This document shows positions 8,277-18,306 of a stretch of 64,000 bases of DNA, in pieces. The stretch comes from Ottowia sp. oral taxon 894 (GTDB taxonomy: Bacteria; Pseudomonadota; Gammaproteobacteria; Burkholderiales; Burkholderiaceae_C): NCBI RefSeq assembly GCF_001262075.1, contig NZ_CP012073.1, forward strand, positions 496,001 through 560,000, written 5' to 3'. Each line of letters opens with the position of its first letter. Positions within the stretch are counted from its first letter, which is position 1. Position numbers and translations under genes: made by a program. The notes below the pieces were generated by a model that had not been told where the DNA came from, did no database searches, and saw only the letters and a list, made by a program, of their open reading frames with translations.

Positions 8277-8812
8277 CCACGCCGCCGGCCGCCTACACCC
8301 TGCCCGCGCCCGTGGGCGCGGCCCTGTCGCTGCTGCCTGCCTACCCAGGCTCCATGCTGCTGGTGGCCGCCATCAACCTGGCCCTGGCCAGGCATCTGCC
8401 CGAAGACGTCACGGCCCTGCTCGAAGGCAAGCGCCTGGCCATTCGCGTGCGCGACGCGCGGCTGGACTTTGACTTCACCTGGCAAGGCGGCAAATTCGCC
8501 CCCTGCGCGCGGCACGCCGAGCCAGACCTGGCCATCAGCGCCAACGCGCAAGACTTCGTGCTCCTGGCCCAGCGCAAGCAAGACCCCGACACGCTCTTTT
8601 TCAACCGCCGCCTCATCATGGAAGGCGACACCGAACTGGGCCTGGTGGTGAAAAACGCGCTCGACGCGCTGGAGCTGCCCGTGCTCGACCCGCTGTACTG
8701 GACGCCCCAGGCCGTCTTCACCCGCCACGCGCCGCAGCCCCTGCAAGACCTCGTGCAGCGCCTGCCCAAGCTGCCGCTGCCGCCGCTGCCGCCCTTCATC
8801 CGCAAGCCCTGA
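8249..8812 (+). CDS. ubiT: UbiT, SCP2-domain lipid-binding accessory protein
   Basis: 187 residues. UbiT (YhbT) is the SCP2-domain lipid carrier needed with UbiU and UbiV for ubiquinone synthesis without oxygen. The domain spans about residues 40-150: an amphipathic helix (LVAAINLALARHLPEDV), GKRLAIRVRDARLDFDFTW and FNRRLIMEGDTELGLVVKN, the characteristic SCP2 end. The C-terminus is Leu/Pro-rich (LPKLPLPPLPP). Ribosome site AAGGAAACCGCC lies before the ATG. Its presence with ubiU and ubiV makes the functional assignment firm. Its first codons and upstream sequence were copied into the SDR gene before it. Confidence 0.9.
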   Translation: MQQAISASAATPPAAYTLPAPVGAALSLLPAYPGSMLLVAAINLALARHLPEDVTALLEGKRLAIRVRDARLDFDFTWQGGKFAPCARHAEPDLAISANAQDFVLLAQRKQDPDTLFFNRRLIMEGDTELGLVVKNALDALELPVLDPLYWTPQAVFTRHAPQPLQDLVQRLPKLPLPPLPPFIRKP

Positions 8813-8830
8813 AACGAAAACCCAAGCGCC

Positions 8831-9346
8831 ATGCCCGCCCACGACCCATCCCTGCCCCTGGTCTATTCCTGCTCCGGCTGCTCCAGCGCCGCGCAGCTTG
8901 CCAACCACGTCGCCGTCAAGCTTGACCGGCGCGGCGTGGCTGAAATGTCGTGCATCGCCGGCGTGGGCGGCGACGTGCCCTACCTCGTGAAAATCGCCAA
9001 ATCGGGCCGCCCCATCGTCGCGCTCGACGGCTGCGCGCTCGTGTGCGTGAAAAGCAGCCTCGCGCGCCACGGCATCGCGCCCGACCGCCACTACCAGCTC
9101 CAGCAATACGGCGTCAAAAAACGCACCCACGAAGACTACGACCCCGAACAGGCCGCCCAGGTGCTCGCCCAGGTTGAGGCCGATCTGGCCGCGCAGCCCC
9201 TGCGCCCGCCGCAAGAAAAAGCCGCGCCGCCCGCCCAGGCCGAAAGCGGCGGCCCGGCGCGCCCTTGCCCCGCCCCCCGCGCCGCCAGCACGCCCGAGCC
9301 ATCCCGCGCGCCGCATGCCGAACGCCATGAAGCCGCAGCCGCCTGA
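8831..9346 (+). CDS. DGC-domain putative zinc-binding protein
   Basis: 171 residues. Residues 12-100 form a DGC domain, named for its DGC motif: YSCSGCSSAAQLANHVA, MSCIAGVGGDVPYLVK and LDGCALVCVKSSL give six Cys in pairs likely to bind metal. The last 60 residues are Ala/Pro-rich and probably disordered. It starts 18 bp after ubiT and overlaps the ubiX start, so it belongs to the same transcript. The biochemical function of DGC proteins is not established; in this context a role in metal or Fe-S handling under anaerobiosis is conceivable but unproven. Confidence 0.85.
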   Translation: MPAHDPSLPLVYSCSGCSSAAQLANHVAVKLDRRGVAEMSCIAGVGGDVPYLVKIAKSGRPIVALDGCALVCVKSSLARHGIAPDRHYQLQQYGVKKRTHEDYDPEQAAQVLAQVEADLAAQPLRPPQEKAAPPAQAESGGPARPCPAPRAASTPEPSRAPHAERHEAAAA

Positions 9347-9917
9347 GCGCGCCTGCGCCCGCCGCCTCATCGTGGGCATCTCCGGCAGCAGCGGCGCCAC
9401 CTACGGCCTGCGGCTGCTGCAAGCCCTCAAGGAAACCGACCTGCAAGTGCACCTGGTCATCACCCCCGCCGGCTGGCTCAATTTGCGCCACGAAACCGGC
9501 GTCACCGACACCCAGGCGCTGCAACTGGCCCACACCCTGCACGCCAGCACCAACCTGGCCGCCAGCATCGCCAGCGGCTCGTTTCAGACGATGGGCATGA
9601 TCGTCGCCCCCTGCTCCATGCGCACCCTGGCCGCCATCGCCCACGGCCTGGGCGACAACCTGCTCACCCGCGCCGCCGACGTCACGCTCAAAGAGCGCCG
9701 CCGCCTCGTGCTCATGACGCGCGAATCGCCCCTGAGCCTCGTTCACCTGCGCAACATGACCGCCGCCACCGAAGCGGGCGCCATCATCTGCCCGCCCATC
9801 CCCGCCCTCTACCAGCGCCCTGCCAGCATCGACGAAATGGTGGACCACAGCGTGGCCCGCGCGCTCGACCTGCTGGGCCTGCCCCAGGGCCTGGCCGGCG
9901 AGTGGGAAGGCTTCTGA
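9327..9917 (+). CDS. ubiX: UbiX flavin prenyltransferase
   Basis: 196 residues from the ATG at 9327 (ATG at 9315 would add four). UbiX makes the prenylated FMN cofactor used by the UbiD decarboxylase in ubiquinone synthesis. The sequence has the flavin-binding start RLIVGISGSSGATYGLRLL, IASGSFQTMGMIVAPCSMRT (family signature), LKERRRLVLMTRESPLS and the C-terminal MVDHSVARALDLLGL. It overlaps the DGC gene by 20 bp in another frame, which indicates translational coupling, and is the last gene of the ubiquinone cluster. No ubiD lies in the window. Confidence 0.95.
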   Translation: MKPQPPERACARRLIVGISGSSGATYGLRLLQALKETDLQVHLVITPAGWLNLRHETGVTDTQALQLAHTLHASTNLAASIASGSFQTMGMIVAPCSMRTLAAIAHGLGDNLLTRAADVTLKERRRLVLMTRESPLSLVHLRNMTAATEAGAIICPPIPALYQRPASIDEMVDHSVARALDLLGLPQGLAGEWEGF

Positions 9918-9988
9918 GCGCCTGTGCGCCGCCCGGCCCCCAAAAGAACGGTTCGGGCAGGCCGGGCGCAGGCCCAGCGGAAGCGGTT

Positions 9989-10082
9989 ATTTTTCGCTCC
10001 CGAATCCATAGCGTTATGTCCTAGTGGAACGGGCGCGAAAGCCTTTTTGACCCCCCTTTGGATTCGCTCCTGTTTCTGATGC
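9989..10082 (-). repeat. Interspersed repeat family A, copy 4
   Basis: Minus-strand copy with GGAGCGAATCCAAAGGGG, TTCCACTAGGACATAACGCT and GGAGCGAAAA. It lies just downstream of ubiX in the convergent gap 9918-10590, facing copy 5. Confidence 0.88.
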
Positions 10083-10240
10083 AGCCCCCGCTGGCGATCC
10101 ACCGCCTGAGCGCCTGTCCGCAATCTGCCTGCGGGCGCAAACAGCGCGGCCTCGGGCGCTCTTGGGCACTCTCGGGCGCTGCAAATGCATCGCCAGCCGC
10201 AAGAAGGCCCATTTGCGGTTATCGCCTTGCAGCCTGATTC

Positions 10241-10292
10241 CGCCCCTTTCGCCCCTTTCGCCCCTCACAGCCAGGCTCTGAACAGACTCTTG
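10241..10292 (-). repeat. Short repeat family B (CTGTTCAGAGCCTGGC type)
   Basis: Read on the minus strand: GTCTGTTCAGAGCCTGGCTG, then GTGAGGGGCGAAA with GGGGCGAAA repeated in tandem. Related words occur at 24638, 27191, 39102, 51392, 55785 and 60899. Confidence 0.55.
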
Positions 10293-10401
10293 GCGCAAAG
10301 CGAAGGGCCGCCCTGCGCCGATCAGCGCAAGCCGTCTTTCCTCTGCCCTTTCTCCACCGCCCGCCTTGCGCGCGGCAGCCTGGCGAAAAGCATCCGGCCA
10401 T

Positions 10402-10489
10402 ATCAAAAAGAGGAGCGAATACCGGCGGGCAAAAAGGCCGTTTGCGCACGTTCCGCCAGGACCTCATGCTATGGATCAAGGAGCGGATT
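10402..10489 (+). repeat. Interspersed repeat family A, copy 5
   Basis: Plus-strand copy: GGAGCGAATACCGG, GTTTGCGCACG, TTCCGCCAGGACCTCATGCT, ATGGATCAAGGAGCGGATT. The core CTAG is changed to CCAG. It lies downstream of the GTPase gene, which ends at 10591. Confidence 0.85.
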
Positions 10490-10590
10490 TCCGCGCGTCA
10501 TGAAAGCGCTATCGGCTGGCTTGGGGCTGGCTTGAAGCTGATCGGGGCCGCTTAGGGCGGCGGGAAGGTTGGGCTGGGGCCGAAGTGGCG

Positions 10591-12153
10591 TCACTCCCTG
10601 GGCCAGGCCGCTGGCGCTTCAGGCTGCCTTGCAGCGCCGGGGCTGGCGGCGGGCGTTTCCGGCTCCGCCGTGGGCAGCAGGCGGGCCACGCGCTGCGTCA
10701 GGGCGTCACGCCCGGGGTCAAAAACGGGCGGCGCGCCGGGGCGCTCTTCCCAGTCCGGGTGGGCGCGGGCCGGGCGCAGGGCGTCCGCCAGCGTGGCTGT
10801 CAGCTGGCGGGCCTGGGCGGTTTGCTGGCTGCCCTCTTCCCATTCGGCCGCGCGCAGCTTGTGCTGGGCGGCGTGCCCGCGCTGCGTGAGGGCCTGGTTG
10901 AGCGCCAGAAGGCGCGCGGCCAGCAGGGCCAGCACGGCGTCTTGCGCCGTAAGTTCCTGCGTGCCGGTGAGGCGGCCGCGCAGCTTGCCCGCCAGGGGCT
11001 GCCAGCCGCCGCTCAGGGCGCTGCCAATGGCGCCGCCCAGCGTGGCGGCGGCGCCCAGCGACAGGCCCGCCAATGCCACGTCGGCCACCGCGCCGATGCC
11101 CGCGCCAATGGCCGCGCCCAGGCCCAGGCGGCGGCCAGCTTCTTTGAGCAAGGCGGGGTTGAACAGGTCGTCCTCCCAGCGCTGGGCCAGTTGCGGCAGG
11201 CTGGCGGCTTCGGCGTCTTCCGGCCCGAAGGCGTGCGCGCGCAGCAGCGCCTGCGCGGCCCGGCGGGCATGGGCCGCGCAGTCTTGCTGGAAGGCGTGGA
11301 TGAAGGCGTCGCGCCGCGCCGGATCGGCGTATTCGCCTGCGGCGATGGACCGGCGCATGGCGGCCACGCTGACAAGGGCGCTGGCGATGGCCAGGCGCGC
11401 GGCGCGCTGGCGGTCTTGCGCCTGCTGCTCAAGCTGGCGGGCGATGTCTTCAAGCTGGCGGCGGCGCTCGGGCAGCAGCGCGGCCAGGTCGCGGTACAGC
11501 GCGGTTTCGGCCCCGTTGAAGGGAGCAACGGCGTCAAACGCCGCGCAGGCGTGCAGGCCCGCATCGCGCAGGGCGGCGCGCCAGCCGTCCTGGCGGCTGC
11601 CAGCGGCGCGCACGAAATTGAGCACGGGCATGATGGGGCGCGCACACCAGGCCAGCGCTTCCATTTCGGCGCGGTATTTGGGCAGCACGGGTGCGCGCGT
11701 GTCGATGACGAGCATGGCCGCGTCTGCGTGTTCAAGCAGGGCGCGCAGCACTTTGGCTTCCTGCTCGAAGCTGGCATGCGCTTCGGGGCCGCTCAAAAAG
11801 GCGCGCACGCGGTCGGTGCGGCTGGGGTGCGCGGGCAGGCTTTGGGCGGGCAGCTCTTGCAGGTAGTCGAGCAGCGCCACGGCGTCTTCCAGGCCCGGCG
11901 TGTCGAAAAAGCGCACGGCCACTTCGCCTTGCAGCAGCAGGTCGATGCGCTCGACGTGCCGCGTGACGCCGGGCCGGTCAGAGACTTCGCCAAACGCCGC
12001 CCGCCGCGTGAGCGTGCGCAAAAGCGAGGTTTTGCCCGCGTTCGTGTGGCCCACCACGGCAATCCGCAAGGCAGACGGGGCGGCGGATGAGCCGGACGCA
12101 GACGCCTGCGCGGGGGCTTCGGGCGGGGTGCTCATGGAGGCAGGCGCGGTCAT
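10591..12153 (-). CDS. GTPase with DUF3482 domain
   Basis: 520 residues. An N-terminal Era/Obg-like G domain carries P-loop GHTNAGKTSLLRTLTRR, switch region DRPGVTRHVE and G3 motif FFDTPGLED (about residues 30-110). The remainder matches the DUF3482 half: a helical region, then a Gly/Ala-rich hydrophobic segment (residues 345-390, GLGAAIGAGIGAVADVALAG) that could insert into membrane. In Burkholderiales this gene is usually found next to a DUF2868 membrane-protein gene; no such partner is seen here. The function is unknown. An antisense open frame of similar length is a GC-driven shadow. Confidence 0.85.
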   Translation of the reverse strand: MTAPASMSTPPEAPAQASASGSSAAPSALRIAVVGHTNAGKTSLLRTLTRRAAFGEVSDRPGVTRHVERIDLLLQGEVAVRFFDTPGLEDAVALLDYLQELPAQSLPAHPSRTDRVRAFLSGPEAHASFEQEAKVLRALLEHADAAMLVIDTRAPVLPKYRAEMEALAWCARPIMPVLNFVRAAGSRQDGWRAALRDAGLHACAAFDAVAPFNGAETALYRDLAALLPERRRQLEDIARQLEQQAQDRQRAARLAIASALVSVAAMRRSIAAGEYADPARRDAFIHAFQQDCAAHARRAAQALLRAHAFGPEDAEAASLPQLAQRWEDDLFNPALLKEAGRRLGLGAAIGAGIGAVADVALAGLSLGAAATLGGAIGSALSGGWQPLAGKLRGRLTGTQELTAQDAVLALLAARLLALNQALTQRGHAAQHKLRAAEWEEGSQQTAQARQLTATLADALRPARAHPDWEERPGAPPVFDPGRDALTQRVARLLPTAEPETPAASPGAARQPEAPAAWPRE

Positions 12154-12264
12154 GGGCGCGAATTGTCGCCGGGGCGGCAGCGCCGGGCGCAGAAATCAGC
12201 AGGCGGCGCCAGGCAGGGGCGAAGGCCCGCCCCGGGCGCAGCCGCAGGCATGAAAGCGGACATG

Positions 12265-12298
12265 AAAAAACCCCGGCAGCCCAAAGCGGCTGCCGGGG
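12265..12298 (-). terminator. Rho-independent terminator, downstream of acnB
   Basis: Stem of 11 bp (CCCCGGCAGCC with GGCTGCCGGGG), 6-nt loop, followed on the minus strand by six T. It lies about 280 bp beyond the acnB stop, after repeat copy 6. Confidence 0.8.
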
Positions 12299-12439
12299 TC
12301 TGGATCGCCAGGGGAATCAGTGCCCTGCTTCAGCGCCCTGCTCATGCCGGCCCGTGAGCGCGGCAAGAGCAGGATGGAGACGGGCGGATGCCGACGGCAT
12401 GCGCAGCGGCGCGGATGAAGCGCGCCATTTCACCCCTTG

Positions 12440-12530
12440 ATTTCGCTCCTTGATCCATAGCATGAGGTCCTAGTGGAAATTGCGCGAGAGGGTGTTTCAC
12501 CCCCTCTGAATTCGCTCCTCTTTTTGATGC
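12440..12530 (-). repeat. Interspersed repeat family A, copy 6
   Basis: Minus-strand copy: GGAGCGAATTCAGAGGGGG, TTTCCACTAGGACCTCATGC and GGATCAAGGAGCGAAAT. It lies between the acnB stop and its likely terminator, so it should be in the 3' untranslated part of the acnB transcript. Confidence 0.9.
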
Positions 12531-12581
12531 CTCCCACGGCGCGGGCGCTTTGGCGTCTGCGCCGTGGTCAGCAGGCGCGCT

Positions 12582-15209
12582 TCAGGGGTGCTGCTCCAGC
12601 GCGTTGCCCAGGCCTTCGGCCACTTCCGCGTATTCGGGAATCTGGTCGAAGTTCATGTAGCGGTAGATGCCGGCCTTGTCGGAATCCACAATGCCCATTT
12701 CCTTGAGGTATTCCTCGCGGGTGGGCAGTTTGCCCAGGCGCGAGGCGATGGCCGTGAGTTCCGCCGAGCCGAGAAAGACGTTGGTGTTCTTGCCCAGGCG
12801 GTTGGGGAAGTTGCGGGTACTGGTGGAGATGACGGTGGCGCCCGCGCGCACTTGCGCCTGGTTGCCCATGCACAGCGAGCAGCCGGGCATTTCGGTGCGC
12901 GCGCCGGAGGCGCCGAAGGCGGCGTAATGGCCTTCCTTGATGAGTTCGTTCTGGTCCATCTTGGTGGGCGGGGCGATCCACAGCTGCACCGGGATGTCGC
13001 GCTGGCCGCCCAGCAGTTTGGCGGCGGCGCGGAAGTGCCCGATGTTGGTCATGCACGAGCCGATGAAGGCTTCGTCGATCTTGGTGCCGGCCACGTCGGA
13101 AAGGGTTTTGGCGTCGTCCGGGTCGTTGGGGCAGCAGACGATCGGCTCCTTGATTTCGTTCATGTCGATTTCGATGACGGCGGCGTATTCGGCGTCGGCA
13201 TCGGCTTCGAGCAATTGCGGGTTGGCGAGCCACTCCTGCACTTTTTCAATGCGGCGCGCCAGGGTTTTGGCGTCCTGGTAGCCGTCGGCAATCATGTTTT
13301 TCATGAGCACGACGTTGGATTGGAGGTACTCGATGATGGGCGCCTTGTCCAGCTTGATGGTGCAGCCGGCGGCCGAGCGTTCGGCGGAGGCGTCGGACAG
13401 CTCGAAGGCTTGTTCCACTTTCAGGTTGGGCAGGCCCTCGATTTCCAGGATGCGGCCGGAGAAGATGTTTTTCTTGCCCGCCTTGGCCACGGTGAGCAGG
13501 CCCTGCTTGATGGCGTAGAGCGGGATGGCGTGCACGAGGTCGCGCAGGGTGACGCCCGGTTGCAGCTCGCCCTTGAAGCGCACGAGCACGCTTTCGGGCA
13601 TGTCCAGCGGCATGACGCCGGTGGCGGCGGCAAAGGCGACCAGGCCGGAGCCTGCCGGGAAGCTGATGCCGATGGGAAAGCGCGTGTGGCTGTCGCCGCC
13701 GGTGCCCACGGTGTCGGGCAGCAGCAGGCGGTTGAGCCAGGAGTGGATGACGCCGTCGCCCGGGCGCAGGGCGACGCCGCCGCGCGTGCTGATGAAGGCG
13801 GGCAGCTCGCGGTGGGTTTTGACATCGACCGGCTTGGGGTAGGCGGCGGTGTGGCAGAAGGACTGCATCACCATGTCGGCAGAAAAGCCCAGGCAGGCCA
13901 GGTCTTTGAGTTCGTCGCGCGTCATGGGGCCGGTGGTGTCTTGGCTACCGACAGTGGTCATGCGCGGCTCGCAATAGGTGCCGGGGCGCACGCCTTGCTG
14001 AACGCCATTGACCACGGGCAGGCCGCAGGCGCGGCCCACCATTTTCTGCGCGAGGGTGAAGCCCTTGCCGGTGTCCACGGGGGCCTTGGGCAGGCGGAAG
14101 GCGCTGGAAGCGGGCAGGCCGAGGAATTCGCGCGCCTTGGCCGTCAGGCCCCGGCCGATGATGAGGTTGATGCGGCCGCCGGCTTGCACTTCGTCCAGCA
14201 GCACTTCGCTTTTGAGCGCGAAGTCGGCAATTTTCTGGCCGGCTTTTTCGATGCGGCCTTCGTAGGGGTAGATGTCGATGACATCGCCCATGTTCATCTG
14301 GCTGACATCCACTTCGATGGGCAGCGAGCCGGAGTCTTCCTGCGTGTTGAAGAAGATGGGGGCAATCTTGCCGCCCAGGGTGACGCCGCCAAAGCGCTTG
14401 TTGGGCACGAAGGGGATGTCTTGCCCGGTGGCCCAGATGACGCTGTTGGTGGCCGATTTGCGGCTGGAGCCGGTGCCGACCACGTCACCCACGTAGGCGA
14501 CGACGTGGCCTTTTTTCTTCAGGTCTTCAATGAACTGGATGGGGCCGCGCTTGCCGTCTTCTTCTGGCTTGAAGGGGGCGTCGGGGCGGGTGTTTTTCAG
14601 CATCGCCAGGTAGTGCAGCGGAATGTCCGGGCGGCTCCAGGCGTCGGGGGCGGGGGAGAGGTCGTCGGTGTTGGTTTCGCCGGGCACCTTGAAGACGGTG
14701 ACGGTGATTTTTTCGGGCACTTTGGGGCGGCTGGTGAACCACTCGGCGTCGGCCCAGCTCTGGATGACGGCCTTGGCGCGCGCGTTGCCCGCCTTGGCCT
14801 TGGCGGCCACGTCGTTGAAGAAGTCGAACATCAGCAGCGTTTTCTTGAGCGCGCTGGCGGCGGCGTCGGCGACGGCGTCGTCCTTGTCGTCCAGCAGTTC
14901 GATGAGCGGGTGCACGTTGTAGCCGCCGACCATGGTGCCCAGCAGCTCGGTGGCCTTGGCGCGGCTGATGAGGGCGACCTGGATGTCGCCATGCGCCACG
15001 GCGGCCAGAAATGAAGCCTTGACCTTGGCCGCGTTGTCCACGCCGGGCGGCACGCGGTGGGTGAGCAGATCCATCAGGAATTCGGCTTCGCCGGCGGGCG
15101 GGTTCTTGATGAGTTCGATCAGCTCTTCAGTCTGCTTGGCATTGAGCGCCAGCGGCGGGATGCCCAGCGCCGCGCGTTCGGCGACGTGTTCACGATAGGC
15201 TTTCAACAT
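12582..15209 (-). CDS. acnB: Aconitate hydratase B
   Basis: 875 residues, the usual length of AcnB. It interconverts citrate and isocitrate in the TCA cycle. N-terminal HEAT-like domain begins [20 protein letters not shown], followed by the swivel domain and the catalytic domains. The 4Fe-4S ligands are visible in [16 protein letters not shown] and [13 protein letters not shown] near the C-terminus, with [11 protein letters not shown]-like substrate loop present as [19 protein letters not shown] lies 8 nt before the ATG. It is the last gene of the leftward run mdh, citE-like, exported protein, acnB, with a 59-bp gap before it. Confidence 0.97.
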   Translation of the reverse strand: MLKAYREHVAERAALGIPPLALNAKQTEELIELIKNPPAGEAEFLMDLLTHRVPPGVDNAAKVKASFLAAVAHGDIQVALISRAKATELLGTMVGGYNVHPLIELLDDKDDAVADAAASALKKTLLMFDFFNDVAAKAKAGNARAKAVIQSWADAEWFTSRPKVPEKITVTVFKVPGETNTDDLSPAPDAWSRPDIPLHYLAMLKNTRPDAPFKPEEDGKRGPIQFIEDLKKKGHVVAYVGDVVGTGSSRKSATNSVIWATGQDIPFVPNKRFGGVTLGGKIAPIFFNTQEDSGSLPIEVDVSQMNMGDVIDIYPYEGRIEKAGQKIADFALKSEVLLDEVQAGGRINLIIGRGLTAKAREFLGLPASSAFRLPKAPVDTGKGFTLAQKMVGRACGLPVVNGVQQGVRPGTYCEPRMTTVGSQDTTGPMTRDELKDLACLGFSADMVMQSFCHTAAYPKPVDVKTHRELPAFISTRGGVALRPGDGVIHSWLNRLLLPDTVGTGGDSHTRFPIGISFPAGSGLVAFAAATGVMPLDMPESVLVRFKGELQPGVTLRDLVHAIPLYAIKQGLLTVAKAGKKNIFSGRILEIEGLPNLKVEQAFELSDASAERSAAGCTIKLDKAPIIEYLQSNVVLMKNMIADGYQDAKTLARRIEKVQEWLANPQLLEADADAEYAAVIEIDMNEIKEPIVCCPNDPDDAKTLSDVAGTKIDEAFIGSCMTNIGHFRAAAKLLGGQRDIPVQLWIAPPTKMDQNELIKEGHYAAFGASGARTEMPGCSLCMGNQAQVRAGATVISTSTRNFPNRLGKNTNVFLGSAELTAIASRLGKLPTREEYLKEMGIVDSDKAGIYRYMNFDQIPEYAEVAEGLGNALEQHP

Positions 15210-15268
15210 GTGGGATTCTCCTTTTATGGGTATGAAAACGAAAAACGCTGGCTCGCGTTGAGCCAGGT

Positions 15269-15820
15269 TCAGGGTTTTTGATCAAACAGGCTCTGGCGGG
15301 GCATCTTGTCCATTTGCGCGGAGAACTCGCGCTGCTCGGGCGACATGCAGCCGTCGGCAATGCGCTTGCCTTGTTTCTGGTCCATCAGCATGGATTTGTT
15401 GCCCAGTTGCAGCCACAGGGCGCGGGCGCGGGTGTCTTCCAGGCGCACGGCGCCGGTGCGGCTTTCCATGGGGCGCATGTGGTAGCGCAGCTTGCCCATG
15501 TGCAGGAAGAAGTGGCCCGGGTTGTCGGCGTCAGGCTCCAGCGAAACCTGGGTGTTCAGATCGCAGGAAATCGTGCCGGTGTGCACGAGTTTGGCGATGT
15601 TTTTTTCAGCTTCCGTCAAAGGCTGATCAACGGCGGCGGCAGGCACGGGTTTGGGCGCTGCGGCCTTGGATTTGGCGGGTTTTTTGGCAGCGCGCTTTGC
15701 GGGCTTTTTGGCCGCTTTTTGCGCTGCGGCGGGCTTTTGGGGCTTGTTTTCGGCGGCGTGAGCCGTGCCCAGGGACATCAGGCAGGCGGCGGCGACGAGG
15801 GCGATGAGAGCGGGTTTCAT
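15269..15820 (-). CDS. Lys/Ala-rich exported protein of unknown function
   Basis: 183 residues. A signal peptide (hydrophobic residues 4-20, cleavage after AHA) is followed by a very basic Lys-Pro-Ala segment to about residue 65, resembling histone H1-like tails, and a compact C-terminal domain with two Cys ([17 protein letters not shown]) and conserved-looking [17 protein letters not shown] periplasmic location is inferred. It lies between the citE-like gene (33-bp gap) and acnB (59-bp gap) and is likely co-transcribed. I recognise similar small proteins in this position in related genomes but no function. Confidence 0.8.
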   Translation of the reverse strand: MKPALIALVAAACLMSLGTAHAAENKPQKPAAAQKAAKKPAKRAAKKPAKSKAAAPKPVPAAAVDQPLTEAEKNIAKLVHTGTISCDLNTQVSLEPDADNPGHFFLHMGKLRYHMRPMESRTGAVRLEDTRARALWLQLGNKSMLMDQKQGKRIADGCMSPEQREFSAQMDKMPRQSLFDQKP

Positions 15821-15853
15821 GGTGCGTGCTTTCTCTTCAGGGTTGCGGAAAGA

Positions 15854-16855
15854 TCAGTTGGAAAACCAGGCGCGCGCTTCGCGGGGAAGCGCACGGCCTG
15901 TGGTGTGGGCGCGCTCCAGCAGCTGCCAGTAGTGGCGGTAGCTGGCGCGGTCATGCAGACGGCCCTGATGGCTGATAGGCCCCCAGTGGGCTTGCTGCGC
16001 GGCCAGGAGGATGGCCGTGGCTTCGTCGATCTGGCGCTCGTCAGGCGCGAAGGCTTCGAGGATGGGACGGATTTGCGCGGGGTGAATGCTCCACATGCGC
16101 GTGTAGCCCAGCTGCTGCGCGGCGCGGCAGGCGGCTTGCCTGAGCGCGGCGGCGTCATTGAATTCAGTCACCACGCAGTGCGAGGGCACTTTGCCGAAAG
16201 CATGGGCGGCAGAAGCGATTTCCAGCTTGGCGCGCACCACGAGCGGATGGCTGAACTGGCCTTGCGCGCCCATGCCTTGTGCCGGTATGGCGCCTGCATG
16301 GGCCGAAACAAAGTCCATGAGGCCAAAGCTCAAGGATTCCACGCGCGGATGGGCGGCAATTTCAAACGCCCGGTGCACGGCGGCGGGCGATTCGATCAGC
16401 GCATGCAGCGGCAGGCCCTGGGGGTAGATGGACAAGAGGGCTTCTTCGGCCCGGGTCACTTCATGAACCGATTCCACCTTGGGCAGCATGACGTAGGCCA
16501 GGCGATGCCCGGCGCGGGGCAGGATGGCGGCCAGGTCTTGCGTGAATGCGGGGTGATCCACGGGATGAACGCGCACGCCCACGCGGGCTTTTGCAGGCGC
16601 GGACAAGGCCAGCTCGCCAACCAGCGCGGCGTGTTCGGCTTCGCCGCCAGCGGGCGCGCCGTCTTCGCAGTCCAGCGTGACGTCAAACACGCAGGCGCCA
16701 AATTCTTCCGTCATTTCGGCCTGCAATTGCAGGCTCTTGCGCATGCGCGCTTCCACGCCGCTGTAGTGGTCGCACACGGGCAGCATGCCCCGGCTGGCCT
16801 GCGCGGCCAGCAGCACGCTGCGGGGATGCAGGGCAAATGCGCTCAGGTTTGTCAT
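15854..16855 (-). CDS. CitE-like HpcH/HpaI aldolase / acyl-CoA lyase family protein
   Basis: 333 residues from the ATG at 16855 (MTNLSAFALHPRSVLL). TIM-barrel lyase of the citrate lyase beta-subunit-like group. Visible are the acidic loop DVTLDCEDGAPAGGE, the strand MLPKVESVHEV, the CoA/metal site LIESPAAVHRAFEIA and LSFGLMDFVSAHAG, and MWSIHPAQI near the end. Relatives cleave malyl-CoA or citryl-CoA or act as beta-methylmalate lyases; which reaction applies here is unknown. It lies between mdh and acnB, which suggests a role tied to the TCA cycle or methylcitrate/malyl-CoA metabolism. Longer upstream in-frame sequence is non-coding in character. Confidence 0.85.
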   Translation of the reverse strand: MTNLSAFALHPRSVLLAAQASRGMLPVCDHYSGVEARMRKSLQLQAEMTEEFGACVFDVTLDCEDGAPAGGEAEHAALVGELALSAPAKARVGVRVHPVDHPAFTQDLAAILPRAGHRLAYVMLPKVESVHEVTRAEEALLSIYPQGLPLHALIESPAAVHRAFEIAAHPRVESLSFGLMDFVSAHAGAIPAQGMGAQGQFSHPLVVRAKLEIASAAHAFGKVPSHCVVTEFNDAAALRQAACRAAQQLGYTRMWSIHPAQIRPILEAFAPDERQIDEATAILLAAQQAHWGPISHQGRLHDRASYRHYWQLLERAHTTGRALPREARAWFSN

Positions 16856-17050
16856 GCGGCTCTTTCGGCTATTGAAAACAAGATGGAAACCGGCTTCTGG
16901 CGCGAACGGGAAAGGTTGCAAAACGGTTGAACCGGCGGCACTGACATTCAGGCATGCCAGTGCGGGGTGTTGGTTGCCAGAGCCTGCTTTCGATTTGTCC
17001 GTGGGTGCAAAAGTGCAAACAGGCGAGTCTTGTTTTGTGCGGTTTACTCT

Positions 17051-17135
17051 GTTTTTGAGAGCGAATTCCAGCCCCTGAAAATGCCTCTGTCGCACGCTTT
17101 CATTGACTTTGATGCCATCAAATCAATAGCGAAAT
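17051..17135 (+). repeat. Interspersed repeat family A, copy 7 (degenerate)
   Basis: Recognisable parts: GAGAGCGAATTCCAG, CCTGAAAATGCC, CGCACGCTTTC, and the right end ATAGCGAAAT. The CTAG core is lost. It fills the 345-bp gap between mdh and the citE-like gene. Confidence 0.45.
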
Positions 17136-17154
17136 GGCGGATGACTTCAGGGGC

Positions 17155-17178
17155 CGAACCGGCGGTCAAACCGGTTCG
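17155..17178 (-). terminator. Hairpin downstream of mdh, possible weak terminator
   Basis: Perfect 8-bp stem CGAACCGG/CCGGTTCG with 8-nt loop, 23 bp past the mdh stop. No T-run follows on the minus strand, so termination is doubtful; it may stabilise the message end. Confidence 0.35.
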
Positions 17179-17200
17179 CGGCAAGACTCGAAACAGGTTC

Positions 17201-18187
<987 letters not shown>

Positions 18188-18284
18188 ATCCAGGAGTCTC
18201 CAGTGGGTTGGTTTGAAACAAGGAAGGGCGGCTGCCACAACCAGATCCGCAGTGAGTTTAACGGTTTCGCCGGTTTCTGTCCTG

Positions 18285-18300
18285 TGTCTTATATAAGATA
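18285..18300. promoter_or_regulatory. Operator-like inverted repeat TGTCTT-N4-AAGATA between mdh and gntR
   Basis: TGTCTTATATAAGATA contains a perfect 12-bp palindrome TCTTATATAAGA and ends 6 bp before the gntR ATG. An almost identical site with perfect arms lies before sdhC at 19207-19222. Shape and location suggest the binding site of the adjacent GntR protein, with autoregulation. Confidence 0.65.
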
Positions 18301-18306
18301 TGATTG

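Noticed and set aside
10585-12090. 501-codon open frame antisense to the DUF3482 GTPase
   Set aside because: Composition is Gly/Arg/Gln/Ala-rich without any domain; the opposite strand has clear GTPase motifs. It is a GC-driven shadow.
12564-15014. 816-codon open frame antisense to acnB
   Set aside because: No family signature and typical shadow composition; AcnB on the other strand is complete.
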